Shown here piece by piece: positions 49,027 through 58,611 of a stretch of DNA of 64,000 nt. The stretch lies in assembly GCA_030526115.1 (NCBI GenBank), contig JAUNDK010000006.1, positions 1 to 64,000 of the forward strand, read 5' to 3'. A program made the translations under genes and the position numbers. Source of the stretch: Clostridia bacterium (lineage in GTDB: Bacteria; Bacillota; Clostridia; Oscillospirales; Acutalibacteraceae). The notes beneath the pieces are model-generated. The model was given only the letters and a program-made list of their open reading frames with translations, had not been told where the DNA came from and did not search any database. Numbering within the stretch: the stretch's first letter is position 1; each line of letters begins with the position of its first letter.

Positions 49027-50108
49027 TATTTCTTGTCCTCACCGAGAACATCTCTTAACAGTGAATCAATATCTGCTGTATCATACTTGGAAGAGGACTT
49101 TGCCTTCTTCTGCTGTGCTACTGTATTAACAACATTAATTGAACCTGTTGCACCGCTTGCCTTTGGCTTTCTTGTCTTCTGAACATTTCCGCTTGGCTTG
49201 ATTGCACCTGTATTTCCGACAGGCTTTACAGGACGCTGAGCTGTTCTTCCCTTACTCTGAACATATGAATAGTTATCATCATAGCTGTATGGGTTGGACG
49301 GAGCAGCTTTCTTTGCCTTTTCACGCTGAGCATTATCTCTTGAAGCATTTCCTACTGTTTCATAGATTTCATCAATCTCATCTTTTTCTCTGTCTCTTGT
49401 TGCGGCAGACCAGATAATCACACAGAGTATGCCCACAACACCTACTGCAATGAGAATGATTCCCCACAGACCGAAGTCTCCGCTGAAGCGTGTTTCCCTT
49501 TCACTTATCTGTCCGATAATCTGATAATTGGGACCGGAATTGCTGTTTTCAGCCTCAGGTGTAGGTGAATTCGCAGGTTTTTCGCTCGGCTTTGCCTCAG
49601 GACTTGCACTTGGCTTTTCGGTTGGCTTTGAAGTCGGAGCGGGAGTTGTGACTCCGGCAGGTTTCGGTGTTGCAGGAGCAACAGTCGGCTGAGTTTCGGA
49701 AGACTCCTCACCTTCATATACAGAAGTATCCCCGTTATCATCATAATCATAATCATAGTCATAATTATAATCATTGTTATCAGGTTCACTGTAATCATCT
49801 ATGACAAGATCTTCATAGTCGTTACCGCCGTTCCAGCCTTCGTAGCCGCTGGTAGTGCCGTCATTATTCAGGTCCTGATTGGAAAATTCTCCGTCACCTG
49901 ATGTTTCATCGGATGTTTCATCGCTCCAGTCATCTGACGAAGTATCATCTTCATCATAAATTCCGTCATCGTAACCATCATCAAAACCACCCTCATCTGT
50001 GGTATAGTCAGGTACCTCTGTTTCGTCTGCGGAGATGCTTAAGGCAGAAAATGAAAATACGAGCATTACTGCCATAAAAAGGGTTGCTAACTTCTTCCAG
50101 TTTTTCAT
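49026..50108 (-). CDS. Acidic secreted/membrane-anchored protein of unknown function
   Basis: A 360-residue envelope protein. Signal peptide at 1-27 (KNWKKLATLFMAVMLVFSFSALSISA), then about 110 residues very rich in Asp, Gly, Tyr and Asn (YDYDYDYDD), a Pro/Thr/Ser/Lys linker (APTSKPTEKPSASPEAKPSEK), one membrane helix at about 214-235 (LWGIILIAVGVVGILCVIIW), and a basic cytoplasmic tail with a short conserved-looking end (TADIDSLLRDVLGEDKK). ATG at 50108 has AAAGGAGTGA upstream. No family recognised. It shares its architecture with the gene at 53006, so the two may be paralogous in design. Confidence 0.68.
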   Translation of the reverse strand: MKNWKKLATLFMAVMLVFSFSALSISADETEVPDYTTDEGGFDDGYDDGIYDEDDTSSDDWSDETSDETSGDGEFSNQDLNNDGTTSGYEGWNGGNDYEDLVIDDYSEPDNNDYNYDYDYDYDDNGDTSVYEGEESSETQPTVAPATPKPAGVTTPAPTSKPTEKPSASPEAKPSEKPANSPTPEAENSNSGPNYQIIGQISERETRFSGDFGLWGIILIAVGVVGILCVIIWSAATRDREKDEIDEIYETVGNASRDNAQREKAKKAAPSNPYSYDDNYSYVQSKGRTAQRPVKPVGNTGAIKPSGNVQKTRKPKASGATGSINVVNTVAQQKKAKSSSKYDTADIDSLLRDVLGEDKK

Positions 50109-50250
50109 AAAATCACTCCTTTGTATATTGCTTATATAATTCACCCTCCGGGAATTTTTCTGCATATTATCACATAATAATATATTTTATTTTATCATAA
50201 CGCCATGGATTATTCAACTTAATTTCTCAGAAATACATGACATATCAGGA

Positions 50251-50577
50251 TTATACGGGAATCATTGGCAGTAACAGCTCTACCAGAAGAGCTGCCCCAC
50301 ACGCCGATAGCGCAACAGTAGTCAGCGATCTGTTTAGCAGTGCCGCCACCACCGCCGCAATTAGCCCTGCCGCCGCGGAAATAATACTGCTTGTTCCGAA
50401 TAATATTGCCGGGAATGTCATGGCACTAAGCACGGCATATGGAACATAGTACAGAAATGAAAGAATAAAACGGCTTGTTATTTTCTTTCTGAATACCGTC
50501 AGCGGAATCATTCTTATTAAATATGTAGTTACAGCCATAACAAGAATGTATGGCAGAAATTTCATAAACAGACTCAC
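50251..50577 (-). CDS. azlD: Branched-chain amino acid exporter small subunit AzlD
   Basis: A 108-residue four-helix membrane protein (YILVMAVTTYLIRMIPLTVF, FLYYVPYAVLSAMTFPAILF) of the AzlD family, the partner of AzlC in branched-chain amino acid or azaleucine export. GTG at 50577 overlaps the azlC stop (GTGA) and has GAGGAGG seven bases upstream; the ATG at 50565 is the alternative. Length is normal. Confidence 0.9.
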   Translation of the reverse strand: MSLFMKFLPYILVMAVTTYLIRMIPLTVFRKKITSRFILSFLYYVPYAVLSAMTFPAILFGTSSIISAAAGLIAAVVAALLNRSLTTVALSACGAALLVELLLPMIPV

Positions 50578-51278
50578 CCTGCATCCTCCTCTATCGGATA
50601 TTTCCATGCACAGAAAGCAGAAGCAATAACCGCACATATAATCACAGAAATTCCGGATGAAATAAACTTAAGAGCAGGAACAAACCATACCAGAGTGCTT
50701 AGAACCGCCGATATGACAATACAGCACAGCACAGACCTGTTCTGCTTTGCAGGAGGAATGATGATTGCTATAAACATTCCGTAAAGTGCAATGCCGAGAA
50801 CTGCTGTTATATTGGATGGAAGAACATTACCGAAGAAAGCGCCCAGAAATGTTCCAAGCGCCCAGCCGAAATATGGCAGCAGGAAAAGTCCTGAATAAAA
50901 CCTGAGAGTTATTCTCTCTTTTCTTGATACCATAACCGCAAAAATTTCATCGGTTATTCCAAAGGCGATAAACAATCTTCCGGGTGTGTTTATTCTCTCA
51001 TCGAGTTTCTGAGAAAGTGTTATGCTCATCAGGGCATATCTCATGTTTATGACAATCTGACATATAATAAGCTCTATGAAGCTTCCCACAGCCGCCATTA
51101 TGATAAGTCCGTTGGCCTGACCGGCAGATGTTACATTTGTCATGGATGTAAGCAATGCCGATAGAACAGGCACACCCTTGGAAACAGCAAGCATACCGAA
51201 GGAAAAAGAAACAGACAGATAGCCGAGTGCTATCGGTATTCCGGATTTGAGTCCCTCAGAGAACTGCTTATCTTTCAA
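50574..51278 (-). CDS. azlC: Branched-chain amino acid exporter large subunit AzlC
   Basis: A 234-residue polytopic protein. The opening GLKSGIPIALGYLSVSFSFGMLAV and the SAGQANGLIIM and FGITDEIFAVM segments mark AzlC/YgaZ proteins, which export branched-chain amino acids with AzlD. The start is TTG at 51278: AGAGGAGG lies seven bases upstream and overlaps an earlier in-frame ATG. azlD overlaps its stop by four bases. Confidence 0.92.
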   Translation of the reverse strand: MKDKQFSEGLKSGIPIALGYLSVSFSFGMLAVSKGVPVLSALLTSMTNVTSAGQANGLIIMAAVGSFIELIICQIVINMRYALMSITLSQKLDERINTPGRLFIAFGITDEIFAVMVSRKERITLRFYSGLFLLPYFGWALGTFLGAFFGNVLPSNITAVLGIALYGMFIAIIIPPAKQNRSVLCCIVISAVLSTLVWFVPALKFISSGISVIICAVIASAFCAWKYPIEEDAG

Positions 51279-51310
51279 ACTGTTTCCTCCTCTCATTTTT
51301 CAATAGATTA

Positions 51311-51334
51311 GCCGTGAATATGGGAATTCACGGC
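51311..51334 (-). terminator. Weak terminator-like hairpin after the M23 hydrolase gene
   Basis: GCCGTGAAT (51311-51319) pairs with ATTCACGGC (51326-51334), but the minus-strand tail TAATCTATTG is a poor T-tract. Confidence 0.45.
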
Positions 51335-51345
51335 ATTACATTATA

Positions 51346-52827
51346 TCAAAAGTAGTTTGCAGGGTCAATTCTTGAACCCCACTGATAAAGTTCAAAATGA
51401 AGATGTGGTCCGGTTACATTACCCGTCATACCTACATATCCGATAAGCTGACCGGCATAAACATATTCACCCTCGCTTACAGCTACCGCACTCATATGGG
51501 CATATCTGGTGGAATATTCACTGTTATGGTACAGGAACACATAATATCCCCAGCTTTGACCCCATTCATCGCTGTCATTTGCCATAGATACATAACCATC
51601 TGCCGCAGCATAAATCGGTGTTCCGTAGGATGCAGCCATGTCCATTCCGTAGTGACCCTCATATCCGCCGTAACCCGCTGAAATATATACATATCCCGGG
51701 CATGGCCATGTCAGAGAGAAACTACTGTCACCGGAAGTATCCTCTTCCTCGTAATAATCATCTTCCTCATCATCATAACCATCGTCTTCCTCGGGTTCTT
51801 CTTCCGGCTCGTCTTCAGGTTCCTCCTCGTCAAAGTCTGCATCCTCTTCATCAAAAGATGTATCGTCCTCAGATTCTTCAGGTTCCGTTTCGGTATCTTC
51901 GACAGGTTCCGGTGTGGGTTCTTCAGTTGGTTCAGGCGTTGGTTCCTCAGTTGGCTCCGGTTCCGGACTTTCTTCCGGCTCCGAATATTCCTCATCGGAA
52001 GTATCGGGTTCCAGCTCGAGCTCCGGTTCCTCATATACCTCGGGTTCAGGCTCCGGAGTAGGTTCCGGTGTCGGCTCAGGTGTCGCCATTGCCTCTACCA
52101 TCTCCCAATAAAGATTATCCGCATATTCATTGGCTTCATCAAGATCCGCATTTGCGGTGATTTTCTTTTCTGCGATTTCTGTGAGAAGAACTTCATTCTC
52201 TTCGTAAAGAGTTTTAAGGGCTTCACTCTTTGTTTCAAGCGTAATTTTAAGTGCCGCAACCTCATTTTTTTCCTCGTTTAGCTGAGTTCTCTCTTCTTTG
52301 GTTTCTTCCATAAACTTATTGATTTCATCCATAAGTTCCTTGTCATGCTCTGAAACCTTCTGCATTACTTCAACCCTCATCATATAATCAGAGTAGCTCT
52401 CTGCATTGAGGAGAATTTCAAGTGTACCAACGCTGCCTGTTTTATAAATAGCCTTGATTCTTTCTTTCAGCATATCGAAAGTATCTTCATAGGCAATTTT
52501 TGCCTCTTCAATTTCGGCTGTCAGGTTTTCTATACTTGAATCAAGTGTATTAATGTCTTTAGTTGTAGTGTTGATCTGCTGTGCCATGGTGAGCATCTGA
52601 GCCTGAATAAGTTCGGCTTTTGCCTCAGCGTTCTCTTCTTCGTCGCTGAGCTCATCAATCTGTGCCTGAAGATCAGCCTGTTTCTGTTCAAGCTCCTCCT
52701 GGTCGGCTATGATATCATCGAGAGTTCTGGTATCATCCGCCTTTATCTGAGGTGATTTATATACAAATGTACTGAACAGCAGTGCCAGGCTTAAAAACAG
52801 AGAAATTATTCTTGTTTTCTTATCCAT
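51346..52827 (-). CDS. Secreted M23 peptidoglycan hydrolase with coiled coil and acidic Pro/Glu spacer
   Basis: A 493-residue cell-wall enzyme. Signal peptide 1-30, long coiled coil 35-245 (EELEQKQADLQAQIDEL to ENEVLLTEIAEK), a spacer 250-375 of Pro/Glu/Thr/Asp repeats (EPTPEPTEEP then long Glu/Asp runs), and a C-terminal LytM domain. The zinc ligands are intact: HxxxD in EGHYGMDMA and HxH in GPHLHFEL, with YAHMS between. Coiled-coil M23 proteins of this kind act at division sites, often under FtsEX control; no ftsEX lies nearby. The acidic spacer is unusually long. Confidence 0.9.
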   Translation of the reverse strand: MDKKTRIISLFLSLALLFSTFVYKSPQIKADDTRTLDDIIADQEELEQKQADLQAQIDELSDEEENAEAKAELIQAQMLTMAQQINTTTKDINTLDSSIENLTAEIEEAKIAYEDTFDMLKERIKAIYKTGSVGTLEILLNAESYSDYMMRVEVMQKVSEHDKELMDEINKFMEETKEERTQLNEEKNEVAALKITLETKSEALKTLYEENEVLLTEIAEKKITANADLDEANEYADNLYWEMVEAMATPEPTPEPTPEPEPEVYEEPELELEPDTSDEEYSEPEESPEPEPTEEPTPEPTEEPTPEPVEDTETEPEESEDDTSFDEEDADFDEEEPEDEPEEEPEEDDGYDDEEDDYYEEEDTSGDSSFSLTWPCPGYVYISAGYGGYEGHYGMDMAASYGTPIYAAADGYVSMANDSDEWGQSWGYYVFLYHNSEYSTRYAHMSAVAVSEGEYVYAGQLIGYVGMTGNVTGPHLHFELYQWGSRIDPANYF

Positions 52828-52972
52828 TTAATCATTTCCTTTTCCTGAATTTCAGGCGCAAAGCACCTGATTTTATTGTTATACATGGTACATTCTATGC
52901 CTGTCAGTAATGTGTATTTTTCTGATTTAGAAATATGCAACTATTTTGCACAATGGTAATATTTCTTTTGCA

Positions 52973-52999
52973 GCAAAAAAGCAGCTGAATCAGCTGCTT
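52973..52999 (-). terminator. Terminator after the acidic membrane protein gene at 53006
   Basis: Minus strand AAGCAGCTG...CAGCTGCTT (52979-52987 with 52991-52999), then TTTTTTGC. Confidence 0.9.
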
Positions 53000-53005
53000 A
53001 AGGTC

Positions 53006-53545
53006 TTATCTGTATTTATTATTGCGGTAACCGCTTGTTATTATAAGTTTTGGCTGAACAACTCTGTTTTTTTCCTCAATTTTGGTTCTGATTACATTAT
53101 AAATCGAGTAGAAAACAATAAACACTATTGAGACAAGAACCAGTATCCACATGGTGTAACCCGTTGCATTGGCATGTTCTGACTCATGCTGTGTTCCTAT
53201 GGTTGAATCTGTAAAAGTTCTGTCGGAATTAGGATCTGATTCCTCAACGGTAATAAAAGGGGTTGGCTCCGGGGTGCTTACATTGGTTGTACTGAAAATA
53301 TCGTTTTCAGCACCGTCATCGGCATAATTCTCGACATATTCTTCCTCGGATGTATCTGCGTATTCATCTGTATATCCGTCAAGAATATCATCGGAATAAT
53401 CATCCGTATAATCATATTCATCAGCACCACTCGTTTTATCCACTATATTAAATCCGCCTTCTTCCTCGGCAGTTGCAACCATACCTGCTGTCATAATCAG
53501 TAAAGATACAGACAGTAACATAATAAGCTTTCCGAATTTTTTCAC
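53006..53545 (-). CDS. Acidic secreted/membrane-anchored protein of unknown function
   Basis: A 179-residue envelope protein. GTG at 53545 is the start, seven bases after AGGAG. Signal peptide 1-26 (KKFGKLIMLLSVSLLIMTAGMVATA), an acidic Tyr/Asp/Glu stretch (DYTDDYSDDILDGYTDEYAD), a short STPEPTP linker, one membrane helix at about 130-150 (MWILVLVSIVFIVFYSIYNVI) and a basic tail (TSGYRNNKYR). No family recognised. Same plan as the 360-residue protein at 49026, in smaller form. Confidence 0.65.
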   Translation of the reverse strand: MKKFGKLIMLLSVSLLIMTAGMVATAEEEGGFNIVDKTSGADEYDYTDDYSDDILDGYTDEYADTSEEEYVENYADDGAENDIFSTTNVSTPEPTPFITVEESDPNSDRTFTDSTIGTQHESEHANATGYTMWILVLVSIVFIVFYSIYNVIRTKIEEKNRVVQPKLIITSGYRNNKYR

Positions 53546-53620
53546 ACTGAATCTCCTATAATGATATATTGCTATTATAACCGTCCGAATATAATCCGTA
53601 AAGCAAATAAAAGGCAAAAC

Positions 53621-53656
53621 AAAAAGCCCCCGGTCATCCTTACGGATTCCGAGGGC
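53621..53656 (-). terminator. Terminator of the spc/alpha ribosomal operon
   Basis: Minus strand GCCCTCGG...CCGGGGGC (53649-53656 with 53626-53633) followed by TTTTTG. Confidence 0.88.
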
Positions 53657-53701
53657 ATTGTTCGTTATTATAGATTAAAGCTTATAAATCAGCAGACTCT
53701 A

Positions 53702-54043
53702 TTAAACGAGCTCCATAATAGCCATCTCTGCAGCATCACCACGGCGTGGGCCAATCTTTGTGACTCTTGTGTAACCACCGTTTCTGTCTACATACTTAGG
53801 TGCAACCTCTGTGAAGAGCTTGTTAACAACAGCTTCCTTAGTGATGAAAGCTAAAGCCATTCTTCTGTTGTTGAGGTTATCAACCTTAGCAATTGTGATG
53901 AACTTCTCTGCTAAAGCCTGTACTTCCTTAGCACGAGTATATGTAGTCTCAATCTTGCCATTCTCGATGAAGAATGTTACAAGACCTCTGAGCATAGCTG
54001 TTCTATGAGCAGTGTCTCTACCAAGTTTTCTTGTTCCCGGCAT
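53702..54043 (-). CDS. rplQ: Ribosomal protein bL17
   Basis: Large-subunit protein of 113 residues near the exit tunnel. It begins [40 protein letters not shown], the family signature, and ends with the [22 protein letters not shown] segment. Last gene of the block, 11 bases after rpoA, before the terminator. Confidence 0.98.
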   Translation of the reverse strand: MPGTRKLGRDTAHRTAMLRGLVTFFIENGKIETTYTRAKEVQALAEKFITIAKVDNLNNRRMALAFITKEAVVNKLFTEVAPKYVDRNGGYTRVTKIGPRRGDAAEMAIMELV

Positions 54044-54054
54044 GATATCACTCC

Positions 54055-55023
54055 TTATTCCTTATATGATTTGTCGTCGTCCTTGCGGAGGTCGAATCCC
54101 AGATTCTTCATCTTCCAAACAACCTCATCGAGGGACTTTCTACCAAGGTTTCGGACCTTCATCATGTCTTCTTCAGACTTGCTGATAAGATCCTCAACAG
54201 TATTGATTCCTGCACGCTTGAGGCAGTTGAAGGAACGAACTGAAAGATCGAGCTCTTCAATTGTCATACGGAGAATTGCATCATTATCAGTTTCATCCTT
54301 TTCAACCATAATCTCAGTTGTCTTACCTGCCTCTGAGAGGTCAACAAAAAGGCTGAGGTGGTCTGTGAGGATTTTTGCTGCCATTGATACAGCTTCCTGT
54401 GCATTTATAACACCGTTTGTCCAAACCTCGAGTGTAAGCTTATCGTAATCGATGCTCTGACCAACTCTTGTTGGAACAACACTGAAGTTTACCTTTAAAA
54501 CAGGTGTGTAAATTGAATCAACCGCTAATTCGCCGATAACACCGGCAGGCATAGTCTGCTTGTTTCTCTCACCGGAAACATAGCCTCTGCCCTTATCGAT
54601 AGTAAGCTCCATGAAAAGCTTAGCATCTGTATCACAGGTTGCGATATGCAGGTCAGGGTTGAGAATCTCAACTTCGCTGTCTGCCTTGATATCGCCGGCC
54701 TTAACCTCGCCAACACCCTCGTGATCGATGATGATGGTCTTTGGTCCTTCGCCGTGAAGCTTTGCTACTATACCCTTGATGTTAAGAATAATCTCAGCGA
54801 CATCTTCCTTAACACCCTTGATTGTGGAGAACTCGTGAACTACGTCACGGATCTTGACAGACTTTACTGCAACACCCGGGAGGCTTGAGAGAAGAACTCT
54901 TCTCAGGCTGTTTCCGAGAGTTGTGCCGAAGCCTCTCTCGAGAGGCTCGACCACAAATCTACCGTAGTTCTCTTCTTCTTTGATCTCTTCGACTTTTATA
55001 TTAGGTCTTTCTATCTCAATCAT
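54055..55023 (-). CDS. rpoA: RNA polymerase alpha subunit
   Basis: Assembly platform of RNA polymerase and contact for promoter UP elements and activators. 322 residues: N-terminal dimerisation domain ([29 protein letters not shown]), and C-terminal domain with helix-hairpin-helix motifs ([44 protein letters not shown]). The 82-base gap to rpsD contains a GAAAGAAA/TTTTCTTTC hairpin on the minus strand and an AAAGGAGGA ribosome binding site. Confidence 0.98.
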   Translation of the reverse strand: MIEIERPNIKVEEIKEEENYGRFVVEPLERGFGTTLGNSLRRVLLSSLPGVAVKSVKIRDVVHEFSTIKGVKEDVAEIILNIKGIVAKLHGEGPKTIIIDHEGVGEVKAGDIKADSEVEILNPDLHIATCDTDAKLFMELTIDKGRGYVSGERNKQTMPAGVIGELAVDSIYTPVLKVNFSVVPTRVGQSIDYDKLTLEVWTNGVINAQEAVSMAAKILTDHLSLFVDLSEAGKTTEIMVEKDETDNDAILRMTIEELDLSVRSFNCLKRAGINTVEDLISKSEEDMMKVRNLGRKSLDEVVWKMKNLGFDLRKDDDKSYKE

Positions 55024-55105
55024 CGCGATCCTCCTTTACACTAAGCAACATGCTTTGTATGTCTGAAAGAAAATAATTTCTTTCCATGCCTTCCAATTAG
55101 GGGCA

Positions 55106-55711
55106 TTACTTGGAGTACAACTCGACGATGAGGTGCTCTTCAACTGGGAAGTCGACATCGGAACGAACAGGAAGTCTTGCTACAACTGCCTTGAGCTCGT
55201 CCTTGTTAGCTCTGTCGATCCACTCAGGGAGAAGAACTGCAGGTGCATCTGCACCAACGAACTTATTGAATCTTGCGGAAGAACGGCTCTTCTCACAAAC
55301 TTCGATAACATCGCCAGCCTTGATCTGATAGGATGGGATATCAACTTTCTTTCCGTTTACGAGGAAGTGGCCGTGTGTAACGGACTGTCTTGCCTCGCGG
55401 CGTGTTGTTGCGAAACCTGCACGGAATACTACGTTGTCAAGACGTCTCTCGAGGAGAACGAGAAGGTTTTCACCTGTCATGCCCTCAGCTCTTTCAGCCT
55501 TGTTGTAGTACTCGTGGAACTGCTTCTCGAGAACGCCATATACAAACTTAACCTTCTGCTTCTCATTGAGCTGCATGCCGTACTCGGACTGCTTACGACG
55601 CATTGTGCCCTTTGGGTTGCGGATAGTTGTCTTCTTGGAGTAACCCATTACTGCGGGTGACAGGCCAAGTGCTTTGCAGCGCTTAGCGATTGGCTGCATA
55701 TTCTTTGCCAT
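55106..55711 (-). CDS. rpsD: Ribosomal protein uS4
   Basis: Primary 16S rRNA-binding protein, 201 residues, with the S4 RNA-binding domain ([36 protein letters not shown]). The N-terminus is the zinc-free type. In many bacteria S4 represses its own operon translationally. Preceded by an AGGAGGT site. Confidence 0.97.
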   Translation of the reverse strand: MAKNMQPIAKRCKALGLSPAVMGYSKKTTIRNPKGTMRRKQSEYGMQLNEKQKVKFVYGVLEKQFHEYYNKAERAEGMTGENLLVLLERRLDNVVFRAGFATTRREARQSVTHGHFLVNGKKVDIPSYQIKAGDVIEVCEKSRSSARFNKFVGADAPAVLLPEWIDRANKDELKAVVARLPVRSDVDFPVEEHLIVELYSK

Positions 55712-55745
55712 AATATGTTACCTCCTAATATCGGTTTATGTTCGA

Positions 55746-56150
55746 TTATACACGTCTTCTCTTTGGAGGACGGCATCCGTTGTGTGGGATTGGTGTTACG
55801 TCCTTGATCATTGTAACATCAAGGCCTGCTGCCTGAAGAGCACGGATTGCTGCTTCACGACCTGCTCCCGGTCCCTTAACATAAACTTCAACTGTCTTCA
55901 TACCATGCTCCATAGCTGCCTTAGCTGCTGTCTCAGCAGCGGACTGTGCTGCGAATGGAGTAGACTTTCTGGAACCACGGAAACCGAGCTCACCAGCGGA
56001 AGCCCAGGATACTGCGTTGCCCTGAATGTCTGTGATTGTTACGATTGTATTATTAAAAGTGGACTGGATATGAGCAGCTCCACGTTCAATGTTCTTACGC
56101 TCACGGCGTCTGCGAACGGTAGTAGCTTTCTTACCTTTTACTGCTGCCAT
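55746..56150 (-). CDS. rpsK: Ribosomal protein uS11
   Basis: Small-subunit platform protein of 134 residues: [46 protein letters not shown] and the [15 protein letters not shown] end are diagnostic. It follows rpsM after 15 bases. Confidence 0.98.
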   Translation of the reverse strand: MAAVKGKKATTVRRRRERKNIERGAAHIQSTFNNTIVTITDIQGNAVSWASAGELGFRGSRKSTPFAAQSAAETAAKAAMEHGMKTVEVYVKGPGAGREAAIRALQAAGLDVTMIKDVTPIPHNGCRPPKRRRV

Positions 56151-56165
56151 TGTGAATCCCTCCGA

Positions 56166-56534
56166 TTACTTCTTCTTGTTTGCCATTGTCTTTCTAGGAC
56201 CCTTGCGTGTTCTTGCATTAGTCTTAGAACGCTGACCTCTAACCGGGAGGTTCTTTCTGTGACGAACTCCACGGTAGCATCCGATCTCGATGAGTCTCTT
56301 AATGTCGAATGCGACATCACGACGGAGATCACCCTCAACAACACAGTGCTGATCGATGTAATCTCTGATCTTCTGAGCATCATCCTCGGATAAGTCTCTT
56401 ACTCTGATGTCAGGATCTACGCCTGTGTTAGCGCAGATGTCTGTTGCTGTCTTACGGCCGATACCGTAGATGTATGTAAGAGCAATCTCGATTCTTTTGT
56501 CTCTTGGTAAGTCAATACCTGAAATACGAGCCAT
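56166..56534 (-). CDS. rpsM: Ribosomal protein uS13
   Basis: Small-subunit head protein of 122 residues that contacts uL5 and t[27 protein letters not shown] at the start, helix-two-turn-helix region, and [28 protein letters not shown] tail. 34 bases after rpmJ. Confidence 0.98.
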   Translation of the reverse strand: MARISGIDLPRDKRIEIALTYIYGIGRKTATDICANTGVDPDIRVRDLSEDDAQKIRDYIDQHCVVEGDLRRDVAFDIKRLIEIGCYRGVRHRKNLPVRGQRSKTNARTRKGPRKTMANKKK

Positions 56535-56568
56535 GCTTTTGCACCTCCATTATGATTGCACCGGGGAA

Positions 56569-56682
56569 TTAGCCCTGGCGCTGCTTGTGCTTAGGGTTCT
56601 CACAAATAACCATGATCTTACCCTTGCGCTTGATAACTTTGCATTTTTCACACATTTTCTTAACAGAAGGTCTGACTTTCAT
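56569..56682 (-). CDS. rpmJ: Ribosomal protein bL36, zinc-binding form
   Basis: A 37-residue protein, [20 protein letters not shown] to the end KHKQRQG, with the zinc ligands Cys11, Cys14 and Cys27 and His32. AAGGAGG precedes the ATG at 56682. Its position between infA and rpsM is canonical. Confidence 0.97.
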   Translation of the reverse strand: MKVRPSVKKMCEKCKVIKRKGKIMVICENPKHKQRQG

Positions 56683-56728
56683 TTGTGTGCCCTCCTTTAA
56701 ATAGGGATTTTATTATTATCTTTAATTC

Positions 56729-56947
56729 TTACTTTGAACGCCATGTGATACGACCCTTTGTGAGATCGTATGGTGACATTTCAACTGTTACCTTGTCACC
56801 CGGAAGAATTCTGATGTAGTTCATTCTGAGTTTTCCGGAAATGTGAGCAAGGATACAATGACCGTTAGGAAGCTCTACATTGAATGTAGCATTCGGAAGA
56901 GCCTCTTTTACGACACCTTCAAGTTCAATTACATCCTGTTTAGACAT
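56729..56947 (-). CDS. infA: Translation initiation factor IF-1
   Basis: 72-residue OB-fold protein that binds the A site of the 30S subunit. [25 protein letters not shown] and [25 protein letters not shown] are diagnostic. ATG at 56947 has GGAGGG upstream; a TTG at 56959 overlaps that site. Confidence 0.98.
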   Translation of the reverse strand: MSKQDVIELEGVVKEALPNATFNVELPNGHCILAHISGKLRMNYIRILPGDKVTVEMSPYDLTKGRITWRSK

Positions 56948-56959
56948 ATTACCCTCCAA

Positions 56960-57196
56960 TTAGTCAGCATACTCTTTCAATGCCGCTCGGATTTTTTTAT
57001 CTGTCGCAAGCTGCTCCTCTTTAAGTACTCTGTTCGTTTTCTGAACATGTACTGTATTCTTGAGCTTGGGACTTAACAAACTGCGATGATTACCGTCTGC
57101 AAGAAGCACATATCGTTCTTCCGCTTTGAGTACCACCATGAAGCAGCCTTTTTCTTTGCCCGCTTTCGCCAGAACTATCTGTCCTCTCTGAAACAC
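56960..57196 (-). CDS. KOW-domain RNA-binding protein, L14e/L6e/L27e-like
   Basis: A 78-residue protein starting FQRGQIVLAKAGKEKGCFMVVL, a KOW-like beta-barrel with the GRDKG-type loop (AGKEKG). Similar genes sit between map and infA in many Clostridia and are annotated as L14e-like or KOW proteins. They may act on the ribosome or RNA, but the role is not established. Spacing is 8 bases after map and it ends 12 bases before infA, so it is an integral part of the operon. Confidence 0.85.
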   Translation of the reverse strand: MFQRGQIVLAKAGKEKGCFMVVLKAEERYVLLADGNHRSLLSPKLKNTVHVQKTNRVLKEEQLATDKKIRAALKEYAD

Positions 57197-57204
57197 TTTA
57201 CACC

Positions 57205-57960
57205 TCAGTCATCAAGACTTGTCAGAATGACAGGTCCGTCTGTTGTGATTGCAATCATGTGTTCAAAATGGGCAGAAAGTTTACCATCAATAGTCTGTGT
57301 TGTCCAGCCGTCGCTCAGAACCTTAACTCTGAAATCGCCGACATTGACCATAGGCTCGATAGCGATAACCATGCCCGGTAACAGACGTACTCCTCTTCCC
57401 GGAGTACCGTAATTTGGAACACTGGGGTCTTCATGTAGCTTTGCGCCTACTCCGTGGCCGACAAAATCTCGTACAACCGAGTAGCCGCGAGCTTCGACAT
57501 ACTCCTGCACTGCATGACCGATATCGCCAATTCTGTTTCCAACTCTGGCTTGTTCAATACCCTTAAACAGTGCCTCTCTCGTTGTATCCATAAGCCTCTG
57601 GGCTTCTTCGCTAACCTCGCCACAGGCGAAGGTCCATGCGTTGTCACCGTTGAATCCGTTAAACAAAGCTCCTGTATCAATTGATACGATGTCGCCTTTT
57701 TTAAGAATCTGCTTTTTGGACGGTATGCCGTGGATGACCGTGTTGTTTACTGATATACATGCGCTTGCAGGAAAATCGCCGTAACCGAGGAAGTTGGGCT
57801 TAGCGCCCGACTTCTCGATATACTCGCGGATTATTTTATCTATCTCCCAGGTGGAAACACCCGGTTCGACAGCTTCTCCTCCAAGTCTTAATGCACGCTG
57901 GGATATCCTGCCTGCTTCTCGCATAATTGCGAGCTCTCGACTTGTTTTAAGAATTACCAT
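57205..57960 (-). CDS. map: Methionine aminopeptidase, type I
   Basis: Removes N-terminal Met from nascent proteins. 251 residues with the five metal ligands: Asp in VSIDTGALFNGFNGD (two Asp), His in VGHGVG, Glu in IEPMVN and a final Glu-equivalent region at SAHFEHMIAI. It starts three bases after the adk stop. Confidence 0.97.
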   Translation of the reverse strand: MVILKTSRELAIMREAGRISQRALRLGGEAVEPGVSTWEIDKIIREYIEKSGAKPNFLGYGDFPASACISVNNTVIHGIPSKKQILKKGDIVSIDTGALFNGFNGDNAWTFACGEVSEEAQRLMDTTREALFKGIEQARVGNRIGDIGHAVQEYVEARGYSVVRDFVGHGVGAKLHEDPSVPNYGTPGRGVRLLPGMVIAIEPMVNVGDFRVKVLSDGWTTQTIDGKLSAHFEHMIAITTDGPVILTSLDD

Positions 57961-57963
57961 GAA

Positions 57964-58596
57964 TTATGCCTCAAGTGCCTTAAGAACAGCCTCTGTGATT
58001 TCTTCAACGGAACCTTCGCCGTCAACAGAAACGAGCTTTGACTGCTTCTCGTAATAATCCTTAAGAGGTTCTGTCTGCTTGTGATAGTTTACAAGTCTTG
58101 CTAATACTGTAGACTCCTCGTCATCCTTACGCTGAACAAGGGTGCCGCCGCATGAGTCGCAGATTCCATCCTTGGATGGCTTCTTATACATTACGTGGTA
58201 AGAAGCACCGCAGCTCTCGCAGACACGGCGTCCGGACATTCTCTTGACGATAGATTCATCGGCAACCTCAATGTTGAGGCACTTGTCGATTTCTACGCCC
58301 ATATTGTCCAGAGCCTCGGCCTGAGGAATTGTTCTTGGAAAACCATCGAGAATGAAACCATTCTGGCAGTCGTCCTCAGCAAGTCTGTCCTTGATGATCT
58401 CGATGAGAACCTCATCGGGAACGAGAGCACCGCTCTCCATGTAAGACTTTGCCTTAAGACCAATCTCAGATCCGCTCTTCAGCGCAGCACGGAGAATATT
58501 TCCCGTGGAGATTGTTGGTATGTTATAAGCTTCGCAGATTTTTTCTGCCTGGGTGCCTTTACCGGCACCAGGAGCACCTAAAAGAATTAGCTTCAT
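57964..58596 (-). CDS. adk: Adenylate kinase, zinc-LID form
   Basis: Interconverts ATP + AMP and 2 ADP. 210 residues: P-loop LLGAPGAGKGTQAEKI, AMP-binding STGNILRAALKSG, FILDGFPRT, and a LID with four Cys (CESCG...CDSCG) that binds zinc, common in Gram-positives. Lies between secY and map as usual. Confidence 0.98.
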   Translation of the reverse strand: MKLILLGAPGAGKGTQAEKICEAYNIPTISTGNILRAALKSGSEIGLKAKSYMESGALVPDEVLIEIIKDRLAEDDCQNGFILDGFPRTIPQAEALDNMGVEIDKCLNIEVADESIVKRMSGRRVCESCGASYHVMYKKPSKDGICDSCGGTLVQRKDDEESTVLARLVNYHKQTEPLKDYYEKQSKLVSVDGEGSVEEITEAVLKALEA

Positions 58597-58611
58597 TGAA
58601 GTTCCTCCTAA

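Noticed and set aside
51880-52090. Short tandem repeats that might be a CRISPR array or satellite
   Set aside because: The periodicity comes from Pro-Thr-Glu codons in the M23 hydrolase spacer and stays in frame; there are no constant repeats with unique spacers.
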